Below are positions 11,003 to 21,133 of a DNA stretch of 64,000 bases, one piece after another; position 1 is the first letter of the stretch; the number at the start of each line of letters is the position of its first letter. Made by a program: the position numbers and the translations under genes. The stretch is from Cryptomeria japonica (taxonomy: Eukaryota > Streptophyta > Pinopsida > Cupressales > Cupressaceae), in the NCBI RefSeq assembly GCF_030272615.1, contig NC_081406.1, forward strand, positions 172,382,361 through 172,446,360. Reading direction: 5' to 3'. The notes under the pieces are model-generated. The model had not been told where the DNA came from and searched no databases. It saw only the letters and a program-made list of their open reading frames with translations.

Positions 11003-13154
11003 TTGTGTGGTAAAGAATATATGAACCTTTGTACTATAATATTTAGAAAAATTCAAAAGCCAAAAACAAAAACAAAAAATGAATTTTGTAACAAACAGAG
11101 GCAAATAGATATGTTTTTTTATTGTAATTACATGCCTCTTCATTTATAGAACATTTAACTCAAACTCAAATTTAAGAAACAAAATACAAATAAAATAGTA
11201 TAATCTAACAGAAACCAAATACAAATAGAAAACTATAACCTAACAGACTATAGTTATTGATAGCAAGTTGAAGATAGGGAAGATAGATTAACTAGTTTAT
11301 AGCAATTATGAAAAATATATTCAACCGTTAGAATGATCTGCAGTTCAATTTCAATAGATTGTAAATGAGGAGAGCCAAACCTCCCTATTATTAGGGAATG
11401 TGGAGTGGGAGAAATTAATCCCTTCTAACATTCCTCCCTAATTTCTTCCACTAACTCCTTCAGCACCAATAATTTCTAGATTTTCTCATAGATACTCATA
11501 GTATGTTTAGCTGATAGAGAGTTGAGACAAAACTAGATAAATAGTTAAGAACTTCATTAAATATCTTAAGTCAATAACTCTAATGTTTTTTCATAAGTAT
11601 CTACTACATTACATTCATTCGACCAATTTGCATCTTATTGTATTGATCAAATGAGAAAAGCATACATTATTAAATCATTTCAAACATGACATTATTTACA
11701 GGATTAAATAGAAATTTTAATCCTTCAAAACTATAATCAATATTTCTTTTTCAACTATACAATAGAAGTATATGAATGTTAAAAGTGTTTGCGAAGCTCA
11801 TTTGTAAAAATAAATTTCATATGAATTTCATTTAAATTATCTTTAGAGATCCAAAAGAAAGAACCATTACAATTGAATCCAAGCTTGATTCATTCGGTAC
11901 AGTTTGGAAACTCCTTCAAGGTAAACTTTTAGTGGGATCTTGTCTTAAATTCCTAATTCCATTAAGCATTATTTTTGGTTTTCCTCTCATGTGAGATTGT
12001 TATAGAATGCCCTTAAGACCATTATAAAATCACTCATTGGGTCCTCTCATGCCCATAACATGATTTCCAACTCCTGTAGACTTGTCATTATTACAAATAT
12101 TTGAATGTTATGATATCAGTCTACTTTGTGTCACTTTTTTCCCTTTGGAAATAGAAATTCATACATACTATATATTACAATCTGTAAACACTGATGACTT
12201 GACTAGTATTTTTTTATAATGCTAAAACTAATTACATGCCAGATTATTTTGAAACAGTTATGAAATAGAATTACAACCACCATACCTATATTTTAAAAAA
12301 TCTATATAAGATACATTGAGGTTTATCAATTTAAAGGCACCAGTTGCATAACCAATATGGTAGTTCAATACAAATATGGATAAGTGTGACATTGAAGAAT
12401 AATATAAATGAAGGATTGCTGGGAAAGAGGCTGCTAAAAATATCAGTGAAAATGGTAATGCTGAGCATAACGTAGCCTATCAAAATTCCCACCACGGAGC
12501 CACTTTTATAAGATACATTTTAAAATATAATAATATTTTGATTGGATTTAATGGTCATAGATATATTTAAAGCCTTTGTCACCAAAATCAATCGAGCTAT
12601 ATAACATTAAATAGTTACACGCTTGGTACATTCAACTGCATGCATAAAAAGAAACACCAACGCGCATAGAGGTATTGTGTGTACTAGAAACACACTGCAA
12701 ATACCCATTTACTCAACAAAATCTATAGTCAAATATAAATCTTTAGAAGTTTGAAATTTAAAATTTTTTAAATTTTTTTTGATAAAGAATAATTTCACTT
12801 GTTCAAATTTGCAAGTATAATGATTTGGCGAAGGCACAAGGCCTTGCGAGCACAATGACCCAACAGAGATTTGAACCTTAATGACCTCTTCACCAACGAA
12901 ATATCTATGATAAATTGATTCTCAAGATAGAATAGTTATTTATGCAACATATGAAATGATTGATAAGCAATAACTCTAAGCTCTCCATGACCTGAATAGG
13001 AATGCTATCATGCATCATATGAAAAGAAGCTAAAATAAAGGCCGTTCATAACTATATGGATGCGATATTCATAAGTGAATAGTTACTTGGATTGGACACT
13101 GTACGTTCCTAGGTAACCATAACACTTAAAATGTTAACCTATGCAGGTCAAGGG
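11003..13154. other. AT-rich intergenic region, no gene seen
   Basis: Over 2.1 kb without a convincing open frame, element end or RNA gene. It separates the HMA pseudogene from Copia-1. Confidence 0.55.
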
Positions 13155-13159
13155 AAAGA
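13155..13159. repeat. Target-site duplication of Copia-1, left copy
   Basis: AAAGA directly precedes the 5' LTR. The right copy at 18431-18435 is AAAGG, so four of five bases agree. Confidence 0.5.
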
Positions 13160-13610
13160 TATTAGAGCATAATATTTTCTTCATCACCACATATGCAGTC
13201 AACTAAAACTAAATTGCACAAAAATTGTACTTGTTAGAATTGTGCGTCTCCATTAGCTGAAAATAAGGAAGACAGTTTTCTTATATCTCCAAGATTACTT
13301 TCCATAGGTCCAGTTTGTTTATTAATAAATAACTTGTAAATGTAAACCACCTTCAGGTTTTCTTAGTTTCCTTTGACATCTCTATCTTTGTCTCTCATGT
13401 TTCTCTAGTTTGTTCACCTACTGTCCACATATGGGAAAAACAGTTATGTTGTAAACTTCTTTCAATTATTGTCTCCTACTCATAGTTGGTGTGAATTCCT
13501 TTATATATGGACAAGCTATATAGTCTCTTTGTGTTATCGATTAATACTGATATATGAGTTTTCTCTAATGCAACATACATATGCGCCTGTTTATTTCTTC
13601 TCTACTAACA
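13160..13610 (+). repeat. 5' LTR of Copia-1
   Basis: It aligns end to end with 17979-18430 and ends CTAACA just before the primer site. Internally, TGTTAGAATTGTG (from 13232) is shared and could be mistaken for the LTR start, but similarity continues upstream to 13160, and the duplication AAAGA/AAAGG supports the longer LTR. Confidence 0.85.
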
Positions 13611-13613
13611 AAC

Positions 13614-13625
13614 TGGTATCAGAGC
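13614..13625 (+). other. Primer-binding site of Copia-1
   Basis: TGGTATCAGAGC, complementary to the 3' end of initiator methionine tRNA, lies three bases after the LTR. It is the site where minus-strand cDNA synthesis is primed. Confidence 0.9.
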
Positions 13626-13891
13626 ATAGGTATTTTATCGATTGTTTTGGTTAGTTGCAAAATTTGAGGAGATCGTCAAAAGTTGAAGAAAAGGCAACAA
13701 CACAAAATTTCCAATCAAATATTTTAGTACGGCTTTCCATCACTGTAGTATTTGAAGTATAATTATAATTGTAGACACGTTTATGAAGAGAGTCACAGTC
13801 GAATAATAAAATAAAGAAAATTGCTATAGGTCGTTGTTGCAGTTGAAAAGAGAACCAAAAAAGTTTGAAGCTATTAAAGGAGTTTGCAGAC

Positions 13892-14760
13892 ATGACAACA
13901 TATAACAGTATTTATCAGCCTCAAATCCCCATTTTCAAAATGTAAGCGTTTTTATTTTTGTTCAATCAAAATGAAAAAATGTTTTGCTCTCAAGACATTT
14001 GGGATTTGGTAGAAATTGGTTTTCTAGAACCATGCGATGAGGCTGCTTATCTAGTATTACCACAAGTAGAAAAAGATCAGCTTAAGGACAACAGGAAGAA
14101 GATGCTAAGATTTTGTTCATCATTCAACAAGTAAAGGGGGAGTCTGTTTTCAAGAGTTGCTACAACAACTAGGTCCAAACAAGCTTAGGAGGTATTACAA
14201 ACTACTTACCAAGGTACAACCAAAGTAAAGGTAGATAATCTACAAACATTAAGGAGAAACTTTGAAAATCTTCATATGGGTAGATCTGATTCTATAGATC
14301 ATTTCTTTACTAAAGTTATGAATATTGTTAATCAAATGAGAACACATGGCGAAAACATTTATGATTAAACATTGGTTGAAAAATTTCTTAGAAGTCTATC
14401 TAGTAGATCTGATGCAATCATTTGAGGAATCTAAGGATTTGACTCATTTGTTTGTAAATAAACTTTTGTGGTCTTTGTTGTCTCACGAATCTAGAATAAG
14501 AAGGAATAACAATTCTACTTTAGAGAATGCTTTCAAAACTCAAGTTTCATCTAGCAGAGGAAGAGGAAAATCAAGTTCTAGAGGAAGAGAAAGAAGTAGA
14601 GATGGATAGAAAAATACGGATCAAGGAGGAAGGACTAGCTAGTTCAATAATAGAGGATGAGGAAGAAACCAATTTCAAGAGAAAACACCAAGGTTTGATA
14701 AAACTCATGCTGAATGTTAATACTATAAGAAATATGGTCATTCGGTAAATTAATGTAGGA
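13892..14760 (+). pseudogene. Copia-1 gag
   Basis: The start MTTYNSIYQPQIPIFK at 13892 and the following pieces, such as IWDLVEIGFLEP and LRRNFENLHMG, follow the UBN2-type Gag of plant Copia. An RG/S-rich basic stretch (near 14550-14600) and a damaged zinc knuckle (YYKKYGHSVN near 14720) close it. Gag forms the particle and binds RNA. Several stops and shifts break the frame. Confidence 0.8.
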
Positions 14761-14774
14761 AGAAACAAGAAGAG

Positions 14775-15340
14775 ATGGATAAAAATAGTGTAAATTATTT
14801 AGGTGTATTTTATAATAATTCTAGAATTTTATTCATAACTTATAATGCTACTAAAGAAAGCTCTAAAGATATATGGTTTCTAGATAGTGGTTGTAGCAAT
14901 CACATGACAAGAAATAAAAAGTTATTTTCTTATCTAGATGATTTTGTGAAATCCGATGTAAAATTAGGAAATGATAATGTATTATCTATTATGGGGAAAG
15001 GTGTTAAATACATGTATTGAACAAAAATGGTGAAAAAGGATATATTCCTGATGTTTATTTTGTGTGTGAAATAAAACATAATCTAATGAATGTTGGATAC
15101 TTAATTGAAAAAGTGTACAAAGTTTTATTTAAAGATGATGCATGTAGAATTTTGGATAAGAATCCTAGTTATAGGTTGATTGCAAAGGTTGAGATGATGA
15201 GGAAACAAATGTCCCCCCTTCAAATTTATGAAATTCAAGGAACAAAGGACATTAACTTCAAAGTAGTTCACTTAGACCAAACATGGATTTGGCATTTGAG
15301 GTATGGTCATCTTAATTTTGATAGATTGACTTTATTATAG
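14775..15340 (+). pseudogene. Copia-1 protease and GAG-pre-integrase segment
   Basis: IWFLDSGCSNHMTRN (DSG codons at 14883-14891) is the aspartic protease active site. The frame then stops at 15018-15020 and continues in another frame to IWHLRYGHLNFDRL near 15290, the pre-integrase zinc-binding HxxxxH motif. A TAG follows at once. Confidence 0.85.
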
Positions 15341-15349
15341 AAGAAGAGT

Positions 15350-16160
15350 ATGGTAAAAGGTTTTCCACCCATCATGCAACCTACTAATTTTTGCAAAATT
15401 GGAATAATGCCAAAGCAACATAGAGAAATTTTTCCAGTAGAAAGTTCAAATAGAGAAAGAGTGCCTTTGGAGTTAGTTCATGCTGACATATGTGGTTCAA
15501 TGCAAACTCCATTCTTAGGAGGAAGTCTATATTTTTTGACATTTATTAATGATTTTACTATAAAAAGTTGGATATACTTTCTCAAGGAGAAGTCTTATAC
15601 TTTCAATAAATTTAAGGAGTTCAAATCAATGGTGTAAAACAAAGTGGATTCTTTATCAAGGCACTCAGATTTGATAGGTGTGGTGAATATAGTTTTAATA
15701 AATTTTTAGAACTTTGAAGATATCATAGGATTAGAAAATATTTCACAACAAGGTATACACCATAGTAGATTGGTGTAGCAAAGATGAAAGATAGATCCAT
15801 AATGGAAATGGCAAGCAGTATGCTAAAGGCTAAAAACTTGTCTAATGACTTTTGGGCTAAAGCAGTAGCATGTGTAGTACACATCATAAATAAAAGTCCT
15901 ATGATGAGTGTTAAAGACAAAAATCTACAGGAAGCATGAAGTGGTAAGAAACATTTTGTATCTTATCTTAGAATCTTTGGATGTATTTCATGTGTTTTAG
16001 TGCTAGCTGAATTATGAAGAAAATTGGATGATATGAGTGAGAAATATATTTTCATTGGTTATCGTGAGCAATCAAAAGCTTATAGATTATATAACCCCGT
16101 TTCAAAGAAAATGATTACTAGCAAGGATGTCATATATAAGGAGGAAGAATCATGAGATGG
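15350..16160 (+). pseudogene. Copia-1 integrase
   Basis: The core begins LELVHADICGSMQTP and continues YFLTFINDFTIKSWIYFLKE (15470-15600). Here the first D of the D-D-E triad is visible in HADICG. Later pieces include MSEKYIFIGYREQSKAYRL (near 16030-16090), the usual conserved C-terminal region. The expected second cysteine of the zinc motif is changed in CKIGIMPKQH. Stops and shifts lie throughout. Confidence 0.82.
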
Positions 16161-16449
16161 AAATGTCAAGCGTTGTCACAATTGGAGCACCAACATTGAC
16201 TAGTGAATAAGAACAAGAAGAACAAGGTGATCAATCAAATCAACCAGGATAAACCACTCCACCAAGAAATCTTGTGCAAGGTCAATCATCAAGTCATGTA
16301 GAGAACCCCACTCCAAATTTAAGTAATGAGTCAAATCCTATACTTTCCTCATTAAAAGGTTAAAAAAGAGAAGTTTGAAAGATATATATGATCAAGGAGA
16401 AGAATTTTTTTATTCTTCCTCAACTTTTTCTTTATTCCCTTATGATCCT

Positions 16450-17380
16450 ATAAATTTTAAGTAGTAGTTAAGGAGGAACATTGGGTCAAATCTACAAATG
16501 AAAAAATTGATTCCATTGAAAAGAATCAAACAAGGAAGCTTGTGGATCTATGTAAAGCTAAGGGTTCCATTAGTGTCAAATGGGTTTATAAAACCAAATT
16601 TAACGCACAAGGTGAAATTGATAGGCATAAGGCTAGATTAGTAGAAAAAGGTTTTGCACAATAGTATGGTGTAGACTATAATGAAAGATTTGCTCTAGAC
16701 TCTAGAATAACTACAATTCAAACAGTTTCATCAATAGTTGTGCAAAATAAATGGAACATTTTTCAAATGGATGTAAAATTAACCTTATTGAAGAAGTCTA
16801 TGTACAACAATCACCTAGTTATGAGGTATGTGGGCATGAAAGTAAAGTGTTTAAGTTGAAAAAATCACTCTATGGTTTGAAATAGACACCTAGGGTTTGG
16901 TATAATCTAATTGATTCATATTTGATGAGTGTTGGATTCAATAAAAGTAGTAGTGAGCTCACATTATATATGAAAATGAATCAACATAATGGTATTTTGA
17001 TTATTTTCCTATATGATGATGACTTAATTTTTATGGGTAATCTGTCTATAGACATGTTTATGACAACAATGATGAAATAATTTGAAATGACTGATTTGGG
17101 GATGATGAGATACTTTTTAAAGGCAATGAAGTTGTTCAATCTGATAAAGGAATATTTATTTTCCAATCTAAGTATGCCAAGGATGTATTAAGAAAATTCA
17201 GAATTTTGAATTGTAAACCAGCATTAACTCCAGTTGCAATAGGAACAAAACTTAGCAAAGAGGAAATGGAGTCAAATGTTGATCCAACTTTTTCTAGAAT
17301 GCTACTAGGAAGTCTATTGTATCTTATGATTACAAGGCCAAATATCATATAAGGTGTTATCCCAATTTCAAGGTTTATGG
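16450..17380 (+). pseudogene. Copia-1 reverse transcriptase
   Basis: SVKWVYKTKFNAQGEIDRHK (near 16570-16630) and YDDDLIFMG (17012-17038) are Copia RT hallmarks, with D at the second active-site position instead of the common V. Several shifts lie between the blocks. The QMDVK catalytic motif is near 16765. Confidence 0.85.
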
Positions 17381-17971
17381 ATTCCTTTCAAGAATCTCAT
17401 TGGCAAGTTGGGAAAAGGATACTAAGATACATTGCAGGAACAAGTGAATATGGAATTCTATATTTAAAAACTAACAAATTTGATTTGATTTTTTATACTG
17501 ACATTCATTTTGTAGGCAATGTTGATGATAGGAAGACTGATTCCAGATATATATTTCATTGTGGCACGTGCGATTTCATGGGTATTAAAGAAACAAGACA
17601 TAGTGATAGTCTCATCAACTGAAGCCAAGCATGTAGCAGCTACATTAGTATCATGCCAAGTAGTATGGTTGAGGGGGATATTGACAAACCTATTACAATT
17701 ATAAGAGAAGCCAACACCAATATTCTGTGATAACAAATGAGTGATTGCATTATCAAAGAACCATATTTTCCACCAAAGGAGAAAGCACATTGATAGAATA
17801 TATCACTTTATCAGAGAGCCAGTCAACAATGATGAAATCTATCTTGAATTTTGTATATTTGAATATCAATTAGTAGAAATCTTAACTAAGGCTTTACCTA
17901 TGGAAAATTTTGAATATCTAAGGCAAAATTTGGGTGTAATTGATGCTAAAGTTGTCAACAAAAGAAATTAA
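17381..17971 (+). pseudogene. Copia-1 RNase H
   Basis: HWQVGKRILRYIAGTSEYG, YTDIHFVGNVDDRKTDSRY, then in another frame IVSSTEAKHVAAT, and finally IALSKNHIFHQRRKHIDRI. These follow the Copia RNase H pattern, including D in YTD, E in TEAK and the H of RRKHID. The stop at 17969-17971 lies just before the purine tract, as expected for the end of the polyprotein. Confidence 0.85.
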
Positions 17972-17978
17972 GGAAGAA
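17966..17978 (+). other. Polypurine tract of Copia-1
   Basis: AATTAAGGAAGAA directly precedes the TG of the 3' LTR, the position of the plus-strand primer. It is short and impure. Confidence 0.55.
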
Positions 17979-18430
17979 TGATGGAAAATAATAATTTCTT
18001 TGTCACCACTTATGCAGTCAATTAAAATTGAATTGTACAAAAACAATAGTTGTTAGAATTGTGTCTCTCCAGTAGATGAAAATATGGAAGACAATTTTCT
18101 TATATCTCCAAGGTTACTTTCCACATTTCCATTGTTTTTCTCAATAAATAATTTGTATCTATAATCCACCTCCACATTTTCTTATTTTCCTTTCACATCT
18201 CCAAGTTTGTCTATCACTTTTCCGTAGTCTATTCACCTGTTGTCCACATATGGCAAAAATAATTATGTTGTAAACATGTTTTAGTTATTGTATCCTACTT
18301 ATAATGGCATGAAGTCCTCTATAAATGGACAAGTTATGAAATCTCTTTGTGTTATTGATCAATAATAAAATCTAAGTTTTTAATGTTGTAGTACATACGT
18401 ATTTGCCTATTTATTTCTTCTTTTCTAACA
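17979..18430 (+). repeat. 3' LTR of Copia-1
   Basis: It begins TGATGG and ends CTAACA. It aligns to 13160-13610, with about 80% identity estimated by eye. CTCTATAAATGG near 18320 may be the TATA box of the LTR promoter. Confidence 0.85.
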
Positions 18431-18925
18431 AAAGGAACTCCATTTTTGGAATTAGGGTTATAGGGGTTCATTCGTACAAAGTGCATCAAGCATATATAAA
18501 AGAAAAGAAGTTTTAAAAAATAGTTAATTTAATTTAAAGTCATAAACTTTGAATCACAAATGTATACAAGAGTTGTGATACAACTGGAGTCCTTAACTAT
18601 TTGATAAAAACTAATGAGTTATTTTTTTTTGTGAAAAAAAGGATTGCTTGTTTTTAAGATTTCATAAGAATCTTAGTGATTGATGTTATGTGGTTTTCGG
18701 CTCGTCTTGTACCTCAAGACAACTGTCTTTTTATTTGTTGCCATTTTTTATTTTGATATTGAAACAAGCATATAGATATTTCAACAATAAACTGAAAAAA
18801 GAAAATTAGGGTAATATGATATTAGTCTAAAACTAGAAATTGCACCTTGTTGTACAATATGCATGCCAAAGAGGTGTCAAATGTAATTAAGGAATTTTTT
18901 GGTCTATTAATTTCATACTCATGTG
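18431..18925. other. Spacer right of Copia-1, no gene seen
   Basis: It starts with AAAGG, the likely right target-site copy of Copia-1. The rest is AT-rich without open frames. Confidence 0.55.
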
Positions 18926-19490
18926 TATTAAATGAGGTCAATTGGTAGGCCATTTAGAAAGAGATGTTGTTTGTGCAGCAAAGATCTTAATGAAGAAAAG
19001 ATCTTCAAATCAACTATCCATCTACTTACAAAGATCCAATTAGGAGTGAAATTAAACCTATAAATTGAGAAGATAATTAAGCTTGTGTTATGTTTATAAT
19101 AGGGAGAGGAGAGATAGAGTGGGGAAGAGTGAGAGAGAGGGGGTAAGGAGATAGAGATAAAAGATATATAGATAAAGATGGATGAGAGAGAGAGATTGGG
19201 ATTGATAGAGATGAAATAGATAAATATATAGGGGTAGAGATCTAGGGAGAGATAGAAAGATAAGTACAGAGATAGGAAGTGATGCGAGAGACATAGGGGT
19301 GGAGACAGAGAACAATATAACAAGATTGAGACAAAGGGAGATTTAAGACAAGAAGTATGGAGAGATAGCTCGATAAAGAGACAATGAGATATAGATATAG
19401 ATGCCTAAGAATAGTGAGACCCTAGACAAAGATGGACAAAAAGGGATAGACATAAATATAGACACATATGTCTATAGATAGTGGAAGTAG
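18926..19490. repeat. Purine-rich (GA) tract on the plus strand
   Basis: It carries imperfect GAGAGATAGA and GATAGA units, mainly from 19090 to 19480. The frames on the other strand are serine/leucine/tyrosine-rich translations of this simple sequence and not genes. Confidence 0.8.
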
Positions 19491-19622
19491 GAGAAAGATA
19501 TAGGGTATGTGCAAGATCAAGGGGGGCCAAAAAGTGGCAATGGAGAAAAAAATGCGTTTTCAACCTTTCCAAACACGCCAAAATCTGCTTTGAATTTTTG
19601 TTTGGATCAGGCAAAATTTAAA

Positions 19623-19675
19623 TTGGTTTGGTAATACCAAACCAAATCAGATATCCGATAATATTATCGGATATC
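19623..19675. repeat. Two adjacent perfect palindromes
   Basis: Positions 19623-19645 form a 10-bp stem (TTGGTTTGGT) with a 3-base loop. Positions 19650-19675 are a 26-bp perfect palindrome with the half site GATATCCGATAAT. Related GGATATCCGAT boxes recur near 19745 and in the right arm near 28000. Confidence 0.8.
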
Positions 19676-19681
19676 CAATTT

Positions 19682-19737
19682 TGATGTCACTATTGTGATG
19701 TCACCATTGTGATGTCACTATTCTGATATCATACTGT
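19682..19737. repeat. 14-bp tandem repeat, about four copies
   Basis: The unit TGATGTCACTATTG repeats about four times with few changes. The last copy reads TGATATCATACTGT. The TGATGTCA core resembles a CRE-like bZIP half site, but no function can be inferred. Confidence 0.75.
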
Positions 19738-19990
19738 TCAAATCGGATATCCGATTTTATCAACATAAAAAATATAGTTTAGTAAAATGGCCATAACTTT
19801 TGTGTTTCTTATCAAAATTTTGATTTTTTACAGGCGTTGGAAAGGTAATTCATAGAACTATCAAATGGATGAGGTAGTTTGATGATATTATAGACCAAAA
19901 ACTAATTATAATCATTTGAAGTTAGTCCTTCAATTTTAAAACTTCAAATACTCACAAATTTTCCATACAAAGTCTCATTTTTTTTCCTAT

Positions 19991-21133
19991 CACCTCCTTT
20001 ATCTATCACTTGTCTATCTATACTTACATAATATATTTTATATATCTCTTTCTTCTCTACTTATGTCACTTATTTTCTCATTCCATGTAGATAAATAAAT
20101 TCCCAAGTTACATGCATCTCTGCATATATCTCCATCTTTCTATTCATATCTCTCCCTCTCCCACTCCATCATTGTCACTCCTTATTTCTATATTTCTCTT
20201 TAATAATCTCTCTTCTCTCTATTTATCTCCCTCCTTTACCTTATCCTACCTATACTTATATATTACTTATCTCTATCACCTCTTTTCTCTCCCTATCTTT
20301 TCCCCCTCTCTCTCTATATCCCTATAGATCTATCTTCATGTATATTTATATCTCATTATCTCTAAATCTGACTTATTCACTCCATCTCTCCCTCCATTTG
20401 TCTTACTCTCTCTATCACATTCTATCCATATCTATCTTTATCTCCATCTTTACATCTCCATCTCTTTCCCTATTAATCTCTCTTTTTATATGTTCCTCTA
20501 TCCTTATATATATTCCTCTATACATGATTAATCTACTTCTCTGTCTCTTCCTCTATCGTCCTCTTGAAGTATCTTTCCCTTTCTCTACTTTTATCTCTTT
20601 ATTAACTCCATCTTTATATATATTTTTCTCTCTCCCCACATCCTTCTCTATGTTGCCTTTATATATCTCTATATCTTCCTCTTTTTCTCTCTCCCTCTCT
20701 ATCTATCCCTATCTATAATCTTTATCTCTCTTTCTCAATCTCTTGCACTATCTATATATCTCTATCTATCAATATTTCTCTTCCTTTATATCTCTCTATC
20801 TCTTCCTTTTTTTATCTCTATTTACCCCTCTCTATCCATTTTTCTCCATCTCTTCATATATTTATCTTTGCCTTTACCTCTCTCTTTCTCTATATCTACT
20901 CACCTCCCTCTCCCTTTATCTTCATTTTTTATCTCTATCTTCCTCTCTCCTTTTCAATATCTAAATATGTCTAACTCTTTCTAGCCATCCTTGTCCTTTA
21001 GTTTTTCTCCCTCTCACTTCATACTCCTTAATATCTATATCTCTATTTATGTCCTTGTCCTTTAGTTCTTTTCCCTCTCTTTAGTTCTTCATCTCTCTTC
21101 ACCTTTGTATCTCTCCTTATTTGAAAATTAGTA
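19991..21133. repeat. Pyrimidine-rich (CT) tract left of the satellite
   Basis: Over 1 kb of imperfect TCTCTATC, CTCTCC and TATATCTC units. The translated frames at 20112-20964 are low-complexity serine/leucine/tyrosine strings and not genes. Such long polypyrimidine strands can adopt triplex structure. Confidence 0.8.

Larger units (their letters stand above)
13160..18430 (+). mobile_element. Copia-1, complete but decayed Ty1/Copia retrotransposon
   Basis: Two LTRs of 451 and 452 bp flank a 4.4-kb interior with the Copia order: gag, protease, integrase, RT, RNase H. A TGGTATCAGAGC primer site follows the 5' LTR and a purine tract precedes the 3' LTR. The LTRs differ at about one site in five, so this is the oldest LTR element with both ends in the window. 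Every coding segment is broken by stops and shifts. The 3' LTR has TG...CA ends. The 5' LTR has lost its TG (it starts TATTAG). Confidence 0.92.
19500..19990 (+). repeat. Left arm of a large diverged inverted repeat
   Basis: In reverse complement this matches 27790-28950. Shared landmarks, read on the other strand, are the block around TTACCTTTCCAACGCCT, CAAAATTTTGATA, GGATATCCGATTTTA and, at the outer end, TGCACATACCCTATA. The arms enclose the satellite array and the purine/pyrimidine tracts. Identity in the best 150 bp is roughly 75-80% by eye. The right arm is longer because of an additional 600-700 bp. A Mutator-like element with long terminal inverted repeats is one possible origin, but I see no transposase. 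Confidence 0.65.

Noticed and set aside
13232-13610. A shorter 379-bp LTR for Copia-1 with TGTTAG/CTAACA ends
   Set aside because: Similarity to the 3' LTR extends to 13160, and the target-site copies fit the longer version.
18928-20964. Frames rich in Ser, Leu, Tyr and Ile in the purine/pyrimidine tracts
   Set aside because: Low-complexity translations of TCTCTATC-type sequence, without start context or domain.
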